Positions 50,066-60,814 are shown, numbered from the stretch's first letter. The stretch is 64,000 nt of DNA from Streptomyces sp. NBC_01016 (GCF_026341035.1 NZ_JAPEOQ010000002.1:2666001-2730000), one strand, 5' to 3'. Translations and numbers: made by a program. The notes: a model not told the origin generated them from the letters alone.

Positions 50066-51472
50066 TCAGTCGGCGCGGCCCGGCGCCCCCACGTCGGCAA
50101 CCTCCGCAGGTGCCTTGGTCGCGGCGAGGCGGGCCCGGCGTGTGCGGGGACCGAAGAGTGCCAGGACGACGGCGCCGACCATCCACGTACCGGCGATGAA
50201 ATAGAAGACCGTGCGGTAGCCGTGGTTGGTGTACAGGGACGCGACGATCAGCGGGCCCGCGGCGTTCGACAGGCGGCCGAGGCCGTAGGAGACGCTCGTG
50301 CCCAGGGAGCGGCCGCGGGTGTCGAAGAGTTCGGGGGAGTAGGCGTACGCCAGCGCCGTGTAGCCGCGCTCGAAGAAGTTCACCAGGAAGCCGAACACGA
50401 CGATGAAGACCGGGCTGAACGTGAGCCCGTACAGCAGTCCGCAGATCGCGATGACCGTGCCGAACACCGTCAGCGACCACTTGCGCTCGAAGCGGTCCGT
50501 GACGAGCGATGCCAGGTACGAGCCGAGCGGTGCGCCGACCGTGGTGAGTGCCACGTAGAAGACGGACTTCTCGACGCTGAGGCCCTCCTTGGCCAGCAGG
50601 GTCGGCGCCCAGCTCGAATAGCCGAAGAAGCCGATGGTCTGCGTCACCCACAGGACCGTGAGGAGAAGCGTCGGAAGCAGGTACTTCTTCTGCAGGAGCA
50701 GCTTCAACGGGGCTTTCTGTGCCGGGACTTCGTCGACCGGCGGCGCGGGCTCGGGGAGCGGGCCCTTCTCCGCGGCGACGTGCGCCTCGATCTCCCGGAG
50801 CACCGCGTCGGCCGCGGCGTGGTCGCCCCGGCTCTCGTGCCAGCGCGGCGACTCCTTGAGGTGCCGGGTGAACAGGACGAGCAGGATGCCCAGGGAGCCC
50901 CACAGGTAGACCAGGCGCCACGACCAGTCGCTGAGGGGGACGACGAGGCTGGCGATGAGGTTGGTGACCGGGGTGCCGCAGATGCCGATGACGATGGCGT
51001 ACGCCTGGTACTTGCCGCGGACCGCGGCCGGATACATCTCGCTGACGTAGACGACGGCCACGACGGTCATCGCGGACAGGCCCGCCGAGGTCAGCACGCG
51101 GAAGACACCGAGGGACACCAGGTCCCAGGAGAACACCGAGGCGAACGAGAAGACGGCGAAGAAGAGCGTCGTCTGCAGCAGCGCCCGCTTGCGCCCCCAC
51201 CGGTCGGCGATGGCGCCGCCGACGATCGAGCCGATGAACATGCCGACGAAGGACAGCGAGGTCACGTAAGCGACCTGGTCGACCGAGATACCCCACAGGT
51301 CGACGAGTTTCGGTGCCGTGGTGGCGAAGCTGTTGATGTCCGCGAACTCGAAGAAGTACGCGAAGGCGATCGCGAGCAGGGTGAGCTTGTGGAAGCGGGA
51401 TATGGGGAGCCGGTTGAGCCTGTTCAGCGCGTTGGAGTGGCTGGGCTGGTGGGCGTAGGTGGATGGGGACAT
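50066..51472 (-). CDS. MFS aromatic-acid/metabolite:proton symporter
   Basis: A 468-aa transporter with 12 predicted helices. The first helix region ISRFHKLTLLAIAFAYFFEFADINSFATTAPKLVDLWG carries the acidic residues (here EFAD) typical of the aromatic acid:H+ symporter family (PcaK/AAHS-like). SFVGMFIGSIVGGAIADRWGRKRALLQT and GLSAMTVVAVVYVSEMYPAAVRGK follow. It is the downstream member of a minus-strand unit with the LigI- and LigJ-like enzymes, so import of a protocatechuate-type or pyrone dicarboxylic acid is likely. Confidence 0.85.
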   Translation of the reverse strand: MSPSTYAHQPSHSNALNRLNRLPISRFHKLTLLAIAFAYFFEFADINSFATTAPKLVDLWGISVDQVAYVTSLSFVGMFIGSIVGGAIADRWGRKRALLQTTLFFAVFSFASVFSWDLVSLGVFRVLTSAGLSAMTVVAVVYVSEMYPAAVRGKYQAYAIVIGICGTPVTNLIASLVVPLSDWSWRLVYLWGSLGILLVLFTRHLKESPRWHESRGDHAAADAVLREIEAHVAAEKGPLPEPAPPVDEVPAQKAPLKLLLQKKYLLPTLLLTVLWVTQTIGFFGYSSWAPTLLAKEGLSVEKSVFYVALTTVGAPLGSYLASLVTDRFERKWSLTVFGTVIAICGLLYGLTFSPVFIVVFGFLVNFFERGYTALAYAYSPELFDTRGRSLGTSVSYGLGRLSNAAGPLIVASLYTNHGYRTVFYFIAGTWMVGAVVLALFGPRTRRARLAATKAPAEVADVGAPGRAD

Positions 51473-51525
51473 GTGACGCCTTTGTCAGGTGGGCCTGGGG
51501 GAGGGGGTGGAGGGGGGCTTCGGGT

Positions 51526-52446
51526 TCAGACGTCCTCGCCGGGCCAGTACAGGCGCATCGGGTTGGCGACGAGGAGCTTGTGCCGCTGCTCCTCGGTGAC
51601 GGCGATGTGCCGTACGTGGTCGACCAGGAGCCCGTCGTCGGGCATGTGGTCGGTGAGGTTGGGGTGGGGCCAGTCGGTGCCCCACAGCACCCGGTCGGGG
51701 AAGGTCTCGACGACGCGGCGGCCGAAGGGGACGACGTCGGTGTAGGCGTGCTGTTCGCCGTCGAGGGCGGCGGGCCCGGTGACGCTGAGGCGCTCGGGGC
51801 ATGTCACCTTCACCCAGACGTCGTTGTGCTCCACGAAGCGCAGGAAGCGAGTGAACTCGGGGCCGTCCACGGGCCGGCTCACGTCCGGTCGTCCCATGTG
51901 GTCGATGACCAGCGGAGCGGGCAACGAGGCGAAGAACGCCTCCAGTTCGGGCAGATCGGCGCTCTCGAAGTACAGGACGATGTGCCAGCCGAGCGGTGCG
52001 ATCTTCCGGGCGATGGTGTGCAGCGCGTCCTTGGGCGAGGTGTCCACCAGGCGTCGTACGAAGTTGAAGCGGACCCCGCGCACGCCCGCCGCGTCCAGCT
52101 CGCGCAGCTCGGCGTCGCTGATGTCCGGGCGGACGGTGGCGATGCCCCGCGCCCTGCCGCCCGCGGAACGGACGGCGTCGACCATGGCGGAGTTGTCCGC
52201 GCCGTGGCAGGTGGCCTGCACGATCACATTGCGGGCAAGGCCCAAGTGGTCGCGGAGCGCGAACAGTTGGTCCTTGCCGCCGTCGCAGGGCGTGTACTTG
52301 CGCTGCGGCGCGAAGGGGAACTCGGCCTGCGGGCCGAAGACATGACAGTGGGTGTCGACGGCTCCGGCCGGCAGCCGGAACGTCGGCTCGGACGGTCCCT
52401 CGTACCAGTCGAGCCATCCGGGGGTCTTGGGGGCAAGGGTGTGCAC
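51526..52446 (-). CDS. ligI: 2-pyrone-4,6-dicarboxylate hydrolase-like amidohydrolase
   Basis: A 306-aa TIM-barrel amidohydrolase from GTG 52446 behind GGAGAG. AVDTHCHVFGP gives the HxH motif (His33, His35), and later parts are HIVLYFESADL, LVIDHMGRPD, VWVKVTCPERLS and RVLWGTDWPHPN with the catalytic Asp. This is the pattern of LigI-type hydrolases, which open 2-pyrone-4,6-dicarboxylate to 4-oxalomesaconate without a metal. Placement beside a LigJ-like gene and an aromatic-acid transporter supports the call. Other lactone hydrolases of the same family are a lesser possibility. Confidence 0.82.
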   Translation of the reverse strand: MHTLAPKTPGWLDWYEGPSEPTFRLPAGAVDTHCHVFGPQAEFPFAPQRKYTPCDGGKDQLFALRDHLGLARNVIVQATCHGADNSAMVDAVRSAGGRARGIATVRPDISDAELRELDAAGVRGVRFNFVRRLVDTSPKDALHTIARKIAPLGWHIVLYFESADLPELEAFFASLPAPLVIDHMGRPDVSRPVDGPEFTRFLRFVEHNDVWVKVTCPERLSVTGPAALDGEQHAYTDVVPFGRRVVETFPDRVLWGTDWPHPNLTDHMPDDGLLVDHVRHIAVTEEQRHKLLVANPMRLYWPGEDV

Positions 52447-52532
52447 TGCTCTGCTCTCCGTACGAGGTGGGGGTGTCGGGTGACGTGTCGTGGGCGCCTC
52501 AGTGGGGCCGGCGCCTCCGTGGGTCCGGCGCC

Positions 52533-53558
52533 TCAGCGGCCCTGGCGCTTCAGCAGCGCGTCGAGCCGGGGGTACACGGCACGGGCGTTGTGCTCCTGGA
52601 TCGCCGCGAGGTCGTCCGTGGGCAGTCCGGCCGCCTCGGTGTACCGACGTGTGTCGTCGAAGTGGTGGCCGGTGCACGGGTCGATGTCGCGGACGGCGCC
52701 GATCATCTCGGAGGCGAAGATGATGTTCCGCGACGGAATGACGTCGAAGAGGAGGTCGGAGCCCGGCTGGTGGTAGACGCAGGTGTCGAAGAAGACGTTG
52801 CCGAGGACGTGCTCCTCCAGCGGCGGCTTGCCGAGTGCCATCGCCAGTCCGCGGAACCGGCCCCAGTGGTACGGGACGGCGCCGCCGCCGTGCGGGACGA
52901 CCAGGCGCAGGGTCGGGAAGTCGGCGAACAGATCGCCCTGCACGAGCTGCATAAACGCGGTGGTGTCGGCGTTGAGGTAGTGGGCGCCCGTGGTGTGGAA
53001 GGCCGGGTTGACGCTCGTACTGACATGGACCATCGCCGGGATGTCGTACTCGACCATCTTCTCGTAGACGGGGTACCACGAGCGGTCGGTGAGCGGTGGC
53101 GCGGTCCAGTGGCCGCCGGACGGATCGGGGTTGAGGTTGAGCGCGACCGCGCCCAATTCCTCGACGCAGCGGGTGAGTTCGGGGATGCAGGTGGCCGGGT
53201 CGACGCCGGGGGACTGGGGGAGCATCGCGGCGGGGGCGAAGCGCTCGGGGTAGAGCTGTGCGACGCGGTGGCACAGGTCGTTGCAGATCGACGCCCAGGC
53301 CGCCGAGGTGTCGAAGTCACCGATGTGGTGTGCCATGAACGAGGCGCGCGGCGAGAAGACCGTCAGGTCGATGCCGCGTTCGTCCATGAGACGCAGCTGG
53401 TTCGGTTCGATGCTCTCGCGCAGCTCGTCGTCGCTGATCCGCAGCTCTGCCCGCGCAGGGGAGGGCGTGCCGTCGGTGAGTGAGGCGATCTGCCGCTTGC
53501 GCCAGGATTCGAGCGCCGACGGTGCGGTCGTGTAGTGGCCGTGGCAGTCGATGATCAT
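52533..53558 (-). CDS. ligJ: 4-oxalomesaconate hydratase-like amidohydrolase
   Basis: A 341-aa amidohydrolase from ATG 53558 behind AAGGA. It begins with MIIDCHGHY (His6 and His8, zinc). Also visible are DLTVFSPRASFMAHHIGD, LNPDPSGG, YDIPAMVHVSTS, LRLVVPHGGGAVPYHWGR and IIFASEMIGAVRDIDP. The order matches LigJ/GalB-type 4-oxalomesaconate hydratases of the protocatechuate 4,5-cleavage and gallate routes, which make 4-carboxy-4-hydroxy-2-oxoadipate. It acts on the product of the LigI-like enzyme encoded just downstream. The ring-cleaving dioxygenase, dehydrogenase and aldolase are not in the window. Confidence 0.82.
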   Translation of the reverse strand: MIIDCHGHYTTAPSALESWRKRQIASLTDGTPSPARAELRISDDELRESIEPNQLRLMDERGIDLTVFSPRASFMAHHIGDFDTSAAWASICNDLCHRVAQLYPERFAPAAMLPQSPGVDPATCIPELTRCVEELGAVALNLNPDPSGGHWTAPPLTDRSWYPVYEKMVEYDIPAMVHVSTSVNPAFHTTGAHYLNADTTAFMQLVQGDLFADFPTLRLVVPHGGGAVPYHWGRFRGLAMALGKPPLEEHVLGNVFFDTCVYHQPGSDLLFDVIPSRNIIFASEMIGAVRDIDPCTGHHFDDTRRYTEAAGLPTDDLAAIQEHNARAVYPRLDALLKRQGR

Positions 53559-53782
53559 GTGCTGTGTCCTTAGGGGCCGACTCTGTCGTCTTCGACGGCA
53601 GCAGCCTGACTCCGGACCGCGCGGCACCGCGACGGCCCCGCACACGGACCTAACCGTCCCTTAACATTCCGGGCCTGCCGACCCGCTCCGGCACACCGGC
53701 CACGGAGTGTGCTCAGGTACGTGGTCTACATTCGGACGTGGGCGGTATCCGCACAGACACCGCTGATGGGAGGCGGGAGACA

Positions 53783-54532
53783 GTGCAGATACTCCTTGCG
53801 GAGGACGACGACGGAGTGGCCGCGGCGCTCCTCGAGGTGCTGTATGACCACGGCCATGTCACCCGGCGGGTCACGCACGGCAGGGACGTCCTGACGTACC
53901 ACCGCAGCTCCGATCTGCTCCTCCTCGACCTGGGCCTGCCCGACATCGACGGCCTCGACGTACTGCGTTCCCTGCGTGCGGTGAGTGACATGCCGGTGGT
54001 GGTGCTGACCGCGCGCGGCGACGAGCGTTCGGTGGTGCGCGGGCTGCGGCTCGGCGCGGACGACTACCTGGTGAAGCCGGTACGGCTCGCGGAACTGCTC
54101 GCCCGGATCGAGGCCGTCACCCGGCGCAGTGCCGCGAAGAGCGCCCCGGCGGCGAGCCGGATCCGGGCCGGTGACGTCGAGGTCGATCTCGACGCGCGGC
54201 GGGTCCGGGCAGGAGGGGCGGACGTGGAGCTGACCACCAAGGAGTTCGACATCCTCGCCGTGCTCGCCGCGCGTGCCGGAACAGCCGTGAGCCGCGAGCA
54301 GGTCCTCGACGAGGTGTGGGGCGACGCCCACCATGGTGTGTCCCGCTCGCTCGACGTGCACCTCACCCAGCTGCGGGCCAAGCTGTCCCGCCCCGAGCTG
54401 CTCACGACGATCCGCGGCTTCGGCTACCGCTTCGGCGACGACGCCGCGTCCGGGCCCACGGACTTCGGTGACGACGCCGCCTCCGGCCCCACGGACTTCG
54501 GTGACAACGCCGCGTCCGGCCCCACGGACTGA
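53783..54532 (+). CDS. OmpR/PhoB-family response regulator
   Basis: A 249-aa regulator from GTG 53783 behind GGGAGG. The receiver domain (1-115) has the acidic pair in LLAEDDD, the phosphoacceptor Asp49 in LLLLDLGLPDIDG, the switch Thr in VVLTARGD and Lys in YLVKPV. A winged-helix domain (about 130-217) ends with the RGFGYRF signature. It then carries three 11-residue repeats (FGDDAASGPTD) that no normal family member needs. Twelve bases separate it from the kinase gene. With the TAXI protein it forms a three-gene unit resembling tricarboxylate-sensing TctDE systems. Confidence 0.92.
   Translation: MQILLAEDDDGVAAALLEVLYDHGHVTRRVTHGRDVLTYHRSSDLLLLDLGLPDIDGLDVLRSLRAVSDMPVVVLTARGDERSVVRGLRLGADDYLVKPVRLAELLARIEAVTRRSAAKSAPAASRIRAGDVEVDLDARRVRAGGADVELTTKEFDILAVLAARAGTAVSREQVLDEVWGDAHHGVSRSLDVHLTQLRAKLSRPELLTTIRGFGYRFGDDAASGPTDFGDDAASGPTDFGDNAASGPTD
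54431..54529 (+). repeat. 33-bp tandem repeat, three copies, at the 3' end of the response-regulator gene
   Basis: Copies start at 54431, 54464 and 54497 and end just before the TGA at 54530. They keep frame and encode FGDDAASGPTD, FGDDAASGPTD and FGDNAASGPTD. The first copy overlaps the native RFG end of the winged helix, which shows how the tail grew. Confidence 0.95.
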
Positions 54533-54544
54533 GGGAGCGGGCAC

Positions 54545-55966
54545 GTGCGCAACCGGGTCCAGGCGGCACTCCTCGCGTTCGTGGTGCTCGCCGTGGCCGC
54601 GTTCGCCGTACCGCTGCTGGTGTCCACCGCATCCGACCGCACACAGCAGCTGGTGCTCGCCCGCAGTTCCGACCTCGACCGCTTCGCCTCGCTGACGGAC
54701 CAGGCGGCGACCACCGGGGACACCGCCGCGGTGGTCGCCGAGGCACGGCGCTACACCCGGCTGTACGGGGAGGCGCTCGTGGTCACCGACGCGCGCCACA
54801 AGCCCGTGGTGGAGACCGGCGGGATGCGGGCCGCCGACCCGGCCGTGGCCCGCCTCATCGACGCGGCCCTGCGCAACCAGACCGCGCATCCCACGGCCTC
54901 GCTGACGCCCTGGTCGGGAGGGCACAGGATGTTCGCCGAGCCCGCGGGCACCGGCACCCAGGTGTCCGGCGCCATCGTCCTGCGGGCCTCCGTACGGGCC
55001 GCTGCCGGTGACATCGCCTGGCGCTGGGCCGCCGTCCTCGCCGCGGCGGCCGTGGTCGCCCTTGCCTGCACGGCCCTCGCCCGCGCAGTGACCCGCTGGG
55101 TGGTCAGGCCGCTGCGCCGCCTCGACCGCGCCGTCGGCCAGCTCGCCGCGGGACTGCCTCCGGAACACACCCACGCCTCCGGTCCGCCCGAACTGCGCCA
55201 ACTGGCCACCGGATTCAACCGGATGGCGAGCACCGTCACCTCCGCCCTGGAGCAACAGCGCAGGCTCGTCGCCGACACCTCCCACCAGATGCGCAACCCC
55301 ATGGCCGCGCTCAGGCTCCGCGTGGACGCGCTGCACACCCACCTGCCCGCCGCGGCGGACCGCACGTACACCGGAGTCACCACCGAACTCGACCGCCTGG
55401 AGACACTGCTCGACGACATGCTGGCGCTCGCCACGGCGGAACACCGGGCCGGTGAACTGACCGTGAGCGACGGACCGTACGCACCCTGCGACGCGGCGGC
55501 GGTCGCGGCCGAGCAGCACCGGCTGTGGGAACCGGTCGCCCGCCGCCGCGGAGCACACCTCACCACGCGTCCCGCCGCCCCCGTTCTCGTCGCCTGCACG
55601 GAACACGAGCTCGCCCAGATCACCGACATCCTCCTCGACAACGCCATCAAATACGCGGGCGAGGACGCCGGGATCACGCTGCGCTGCACCGTCGAGGGGC
55701 CGCACGCGGTCCTCACGGTGACGGACGACGGCCCCGGCCTGGACGTCGAGGAACTCACCCGTGCCACGGAACGGTTCTGGCGTTCGGGCAAGCAGTCCGG
55801 CACGACGGGCACGGGCCTCGGCCTCGCCATCGCGGAACAGCTCCTCGCGGGGCGCGGCGGACGCCTGGAACTCGGCCCGGCGCGCCCTCGCGGGCTGCGC
55901 GCGCGAGCGGTCGTGCCACGCGCCGCCGAAGAGGCCGCCGAGCCCGGTCAGGAGGTGTCCCCATGA
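54545..55966 (+). CDS. sensor histidine kinase
   Basis: A 473-aa membrane kinase. Helix 1 (8-26, LLAFVVLAVAAFAVPLLVS), a periplasm-side sensor domain of about 130 residues, helix 2 (about 160-178, AAVLAAAAVVALACTALA), HAMP, then the H-box ADTSHQMRNPMAALRLRVDAL with His247. The ATPase domain has the N-box (DILLDNAIKYAGED), G1 (VTDDGPGLD), F-box (RFWRS) and G2 (GTGLGLAIAEQLL). TctE/QseC-like layout. Its stop overlaps the TAXI gene by ATGA, so the binding protein may be the partner that presents the signal to the sensor domain. Confidence 0.92.
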   Translation: MRNRVQAALLAFVVLAVAAFAVPLLVSTASDRTQQLVLARSSDLDRFASLTDQAATTGDTAAVVAEARRYTRLYGEALVVTDARHKPVVETGGMRAADPAVARLIDAALRNQTAHPTASLTPWSGGHRMFAEPAGTGTQVSGAIVLRASVRAAAGDIAWRWAAVLAAAAVVALACTALARAVTRWVVRPLRRLDRAVGQLAAGLPPEHTHASGPPELRQLATGFNRMASTVTSALEQQRRLVADTSHQMRNPMAALRLRVDALHTHLPAAADRTYTGVTTELDRLETLLDDMLALATAEHRAGELTVSDGPYAPCDAAAVAAEQHRLWEPVARRRGAHLTTRPAAPVLVACTEHELAQITDILLDNAIKYAGEDAGITLRCTVEGPHAVLTVTDDGPGLDVEELTRATERFWRSGKQSGTTGTGLGLAIAEQLLAGRGGRLELGPARPRGLRARAVVPRAAEEAAEPGQEVSP

Positions 55967-56004
55967 ATCGGCGTACGGTCCTGATGAATCGGCGTACGGT
56001 CCTG
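55963..56004 (+). repeat. 21-bp perfect tandem duplication at the start of the TAXI gene
   Basis: Copies 55963-55983 and 55984-56004 are identical. Each encodes MNRRTVL, so the gene carries two start codons and two twin-arginine pairs in frame. The Shine-Dalgarno GGAGG (51-55 of the 55900s) fits the first ATG. Confidence 0.95.
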
Positions 56005-56964
56005 CGCGCCGCGCTCGGCACCGCGGGCGCCGTCGCCCTCGGCGGCGCGCTCGCCGGCGACGTCTCCGGAATCGGCCGCGGTCCCAGCGGGGTGCTGCAC
56101 CTGGCGACCGGGGAACCGACCGCCTTCTACGAGGCCTTCGGGCACCTCCTGGCCGATGAACTCACGGCGGCACACCCCGGCTTGCAATGCCGCGTCCGCA
56201 CCACCGCGGGCAGCGTCGACAACATCGAGCGGCTGCGCGACGGCCGCGCCGATCTCGCCCTCGTCCTCACCGCCACCGCACGGGACGCCGCGGGCACCGA
56301 CGTGTTCCCACGGCCCGTGCCGCTGCGCGCGATCGGCCGGGTCTACGAGACGTACCTCCAGTTCGCCGTACGCGCCGACGCGGACGTGCGGACCGTGGCC
56401 GACCTGCGCGGACACGTCGTCTCGCTGGGCGCCCCGGGCTCGGGGGCGGCCGTGTTCGGGGAACGGCTGCTGCACGCCGCGGGCCTGTCCCCCAGGACGG
56501 ACGTGCGCGTACGCCATCTGCCGTTGAACGACGCGGCGAGCGCCATGGCGGCCGGTTCCGTGGACGGGTTGCTCGTGGCGGGCGGCGTGCCCCTGCCCGC
56601 GCTCAAGGACCTCGACGAGCGGCCCGGCCTGCGCTTCCTGCCGCTCGCCGAGCTGCTGCCCCGGCTCGGCGGCCGGGACGCACGAGCGGCTTCGGGCCTT
56701 GAACAGGTGGCGCTGCCGCAGGACGCGTACCGGGCTGCGGCCGGGGTCGCCACCATCGGTGTGTCCAACCTCCTGGTGTGCCGCCCCGACCTCGACCGTG
56801 ACGTGGCCGACGCACTCACCCGCCTGCTGGTCCGGCGCGCCACACACCTCGTCCCCGGCAACGCGGTGGGCACCCAGTTCCTCGACGTCCGCAGCCTGAT
56901 CGGTACGGGAGGCGTCGCCCTGCACCCCGGGGCACTCGCGGCGTACCGGTCGTTGCACGGCTGA
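55963..56964 (+). CDS. TAXI-family TRAP solute-binding protein
   Basis: A 333-aa exported binding protein. The start is ATG 55963 behind GGAGG, overlapping the kinase stop by ATGA. A duplicated MNRRTVL leads into a Tat-like signal (RAALGTAGAVALGGALAG). The mature part has GVLHLATGEPTAFYEAFGHLLADEL, then TAGSVDNIERLRDGRADLALVL, VADLRGHVVSLGAPGSG, DLRVR-type loops and VATIGVSNLLVCRPDLD, as in TAXI receptors for dicarboxylates or glutamate. No TRAP membrane subunits lie nearby, so it probably serves the two-component system as a sensing accessory, or works with a transporter elsewhere. Confidence 0.85.
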   Translation: MNRRTVLMNRRTVLRAALGTAGAVALGGALAGDVSGIGRGPSGVLHLATGEPTAFYEAFGHLLADELTAAHPGLQCRVRTTAGSVDNIERLRDGRADLALVLTATARDAAGTDVFPRPVPLRAIGRVYETYLQFAVRADADVRTVADLRGHVVSLGAPGSGAAVFGERLLHAAGLSPRTDVRVRHLPLNDAASAMAAGSVDGLLVAGGVPLPALKDLDERPGLRFLPLAELLPRLGGRDARAASGLEQVALPQDAYRAAAGVATIGVSNLLVCRPDLDRDVADALTRLLVRRATHLVPGNAVGTQFLDVRSLIGTGGVALHPGALAAYRSLHG

Positions 56965-56972
56965 CCGTGGGG

Positions 56973-57557
56973 TCAGTGCGGACCGAGTGGGCGTCCCAGC
57001 CGTACGTTCCAGCGTCCCGACCGGCCGCTGAGTTCGGTGAGGGTCAGCGGTGGGACGTCGAGGCGCCAGAAGGTGGTGTGCGGCGCCCCCATCGCGTGGA
57101 CCACGGCGGCACGCACCACCTCCGGTTCCACGATCGCGATCACCCGTCCGCTTCCGGGCTCGTCCGCCGCCGTCGCGTCGAGCCAGCGCCCGACGCGGGC
57201 GCAGACGGACGACACCGGCTCCCCGCCGTCCGGCGCGAAGTGCGGATCGCTGAGCCAGCGGGCCAGCGCCTCCGGTTCGGCCGCGCCCACCTCCTCCAGC
57301 GTCCTGCCCCGCCACGGCCCCATCGCCATGCCCGCCACATCCGGTGGCGAGGACGCCGGGCCGAGCCCGAGCTCGTGCGCGGTCTCCTCGCATCGGGCGC
57401 TCGGGGACCTCACGACGGAGTCGGCGGGCGGCAGCGATCCGGCCGCGGCCCGCGCGGCGTTCCGGCCGGAGTCGTCGAGCGGGGTGTTGTCGTCGAAGCG
57501 TGCCCGGCGCAGGGACGGGTTCATGGCGGGCGAGACGAAGAGGATGCGGCGGGTCAC
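56973..57557 (-). CDS. histidine-phosphatase-fold protein with degenerate active site
   Basis: A 194-aa protein of the phosphoglycerate-mutase-like fold (RARFDDNTPLDDSGRNAARAAAGSL, VVRSPSARCEETAHEL, GPWRGRTLEEV, SVCARVGRWLDA). The usual RHG catalytic triad is replaced by SPAMNPSL at the N-terminus, and the second His near the end of the fold reads VEPEVVRAAV. It is therefore probably not a phosphatase but a binding or regulatory relative. It lies 70 bases downstream of meaB on the same strand and may belong to the methylmalonyl-CoA mutase operon. Confidence 0.72.
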   Translation of the reverse strand: MTRRILFVSPAMNPSLRRARFDDNTPLDDSGRNAARAAAGSLPPADSVVRSPSARCEETAHELGLGPASSPPDVAGMAMGPWRGRTLEEVGAAEPEALARWLSDPHFAPDGGEPVSSVCARVGRWLDATAADEPGSGRVIAIVEPEVVRAAVVHAMGAPHTTFWRLDVPPLTLTELSGRSGRWNVRLGRPLGPH

Positions 57558-57627
57558 CTTGAACTCCCTTGGAGGTGCAGCGGGCGCGTACTCACTCTGT
57601 GCGTCATTCGATGCATCACTCGTCGCA

Positions 57628-58620
57628 TCACCCGTTGCGGAACGCGTCCAGGATGCGCTCCGCGGCCAGCGTGGCGGTGAGCGCGCCCTCGCGGACCTGC
57701 TGCTCCAACCCGGGTGCCAGGGAGCGGACTTCCGGGTCGGCGTGCAGGCGGCCCAGCAGGTCGTCGCGGACCATCGTCCAGGTCCAGTCGACCTGCTGGT
57801 CGCGGCGCCGCTCGGCGAGGCGGCCCGACGAGTCGAGGAGGGTGCGGTGCTGCTCCAGGCGGTCCCAGACCGTGTCGAGACCGCTCGACTCCCGGGCGCT
57901 GCAACTGAGCACCGGCGGCGTCCAGAACGCGTCCCTGCCGTGCATCAGCCGCAGTGCGCCCGCCAGTTCACGCGCGGCGGCCTGCGCATCGCGCGCGTGC
58001 GGGCCGTCGGCCTTGTTGACGCTGATCACGTCGGCGAGTTCCAGGACGCCCTTCTTGATGCCCTGGAGCTGGTCGCCGGTGCGGGCCAGGGTGAGGAGAA
58101 GGAACGTGTCGACCATGTTGGCGACGGCCGTCTCCGACTGGCCCACGCCGACGGTCTCCACGAGCACCACGTCGTGGCCCGCCGCCTCCATGACGACGAT
58201 CGACTCGCGCGTCGCCTTCGCGACACCGCCGAGCGTGCCCGCCGTGGGGGAGGGGCGCACGAACGCCGCCGGGTCGACGGCGAGGCGCTCCATGCGCGTC
58301 TTGTCGCCGAGGATCGAACCGCCCGTCCGGCTGGACGACGGGTCGACGGCGAGCACCGCCACCTTGTGTCCGAGGCCGGTCAGCATGGTGCCGAACGCGT
58401 CGATGAACGTCGACTTGCCGACGCCCGGCACCCCGCTGATCCCGATGCGCCGGGACCGGCCGCTGTGCGGCAGCAGCTGGGTGAGCAACTGCTGTGCCAG
58501 CGCCCGGTGTTGGGGGCGGGTGGACTCGACGAGGGTGATCGCGCGGGCGACGACCGCCCGCTTCCCGTCGAGGACACCCTTGACGTACGTGTCGAGATCG
58601 ATGGCCATCCTCCGTGTCAC
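57628..58620 (-). CDS. meaB: MeaB GTPase, chaperone of methylmalonyl-CoA mutase
   Basis: A 330-aa G3E P-loop GTPase. Motifs are Walker A GVPGVGKST (63-71), AVDPSSSRTGGSILGDKTRM (switch region), VLVETVGVGQSE (Walker B side) and the base-specificity NKAD. Family length is normal. MeaB/MMAA proteins use GTP to load and protect adenosylcobalamin on the mutase. The GTG at 58620 lies 4 bases after the mutB stop; ATG 58608 is an alternative with a Shine-Dalgarno too close. The mutA-mutB-meaB order is classical. Confidence 0.95.
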   Translation of the reverse strand: MTRRMAIDLDTYVKGVLDGKRAVVARAITLVESTRPQHRALAQQLLTQLLPHSGRSRRIGISGVPGVGKSTFIDAFGTMLTGLGHKVAVLAVDPSSSRTGGSILGDKTRMERLAVDPAAFVRPSPTAGTLGGVAKATRESIVVMEAAGHDVVLVETVGVGQSETAVANMVDTFLLLTLARTGDQLQGIKKGVLELADVISVNKADGPHARDAQAAARELAGALRLMHGRDAFWTPPVLSCSARESSGLDTVWDRLEQHRTLLDSSGRLAERRRDQQVDWTWTMVRDDLLGRLHADPEVRSLAPGLEQQVREGALTATLAAERILDAFRNG

Positions 58621-58624
58621 CGGC

Positions 58625-60813
<2,189 letters not shown>

Positions 60814-60814
<1 letters not shown>

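Noticed and set aside
51526..53558. The two amidohydrolases considered as the missing fuconolactonase
   Set aside because: Motifs and pairing with an aromatic-acid transporter fit LigI and LigJ; they lie 24 kb from the fucose operons.
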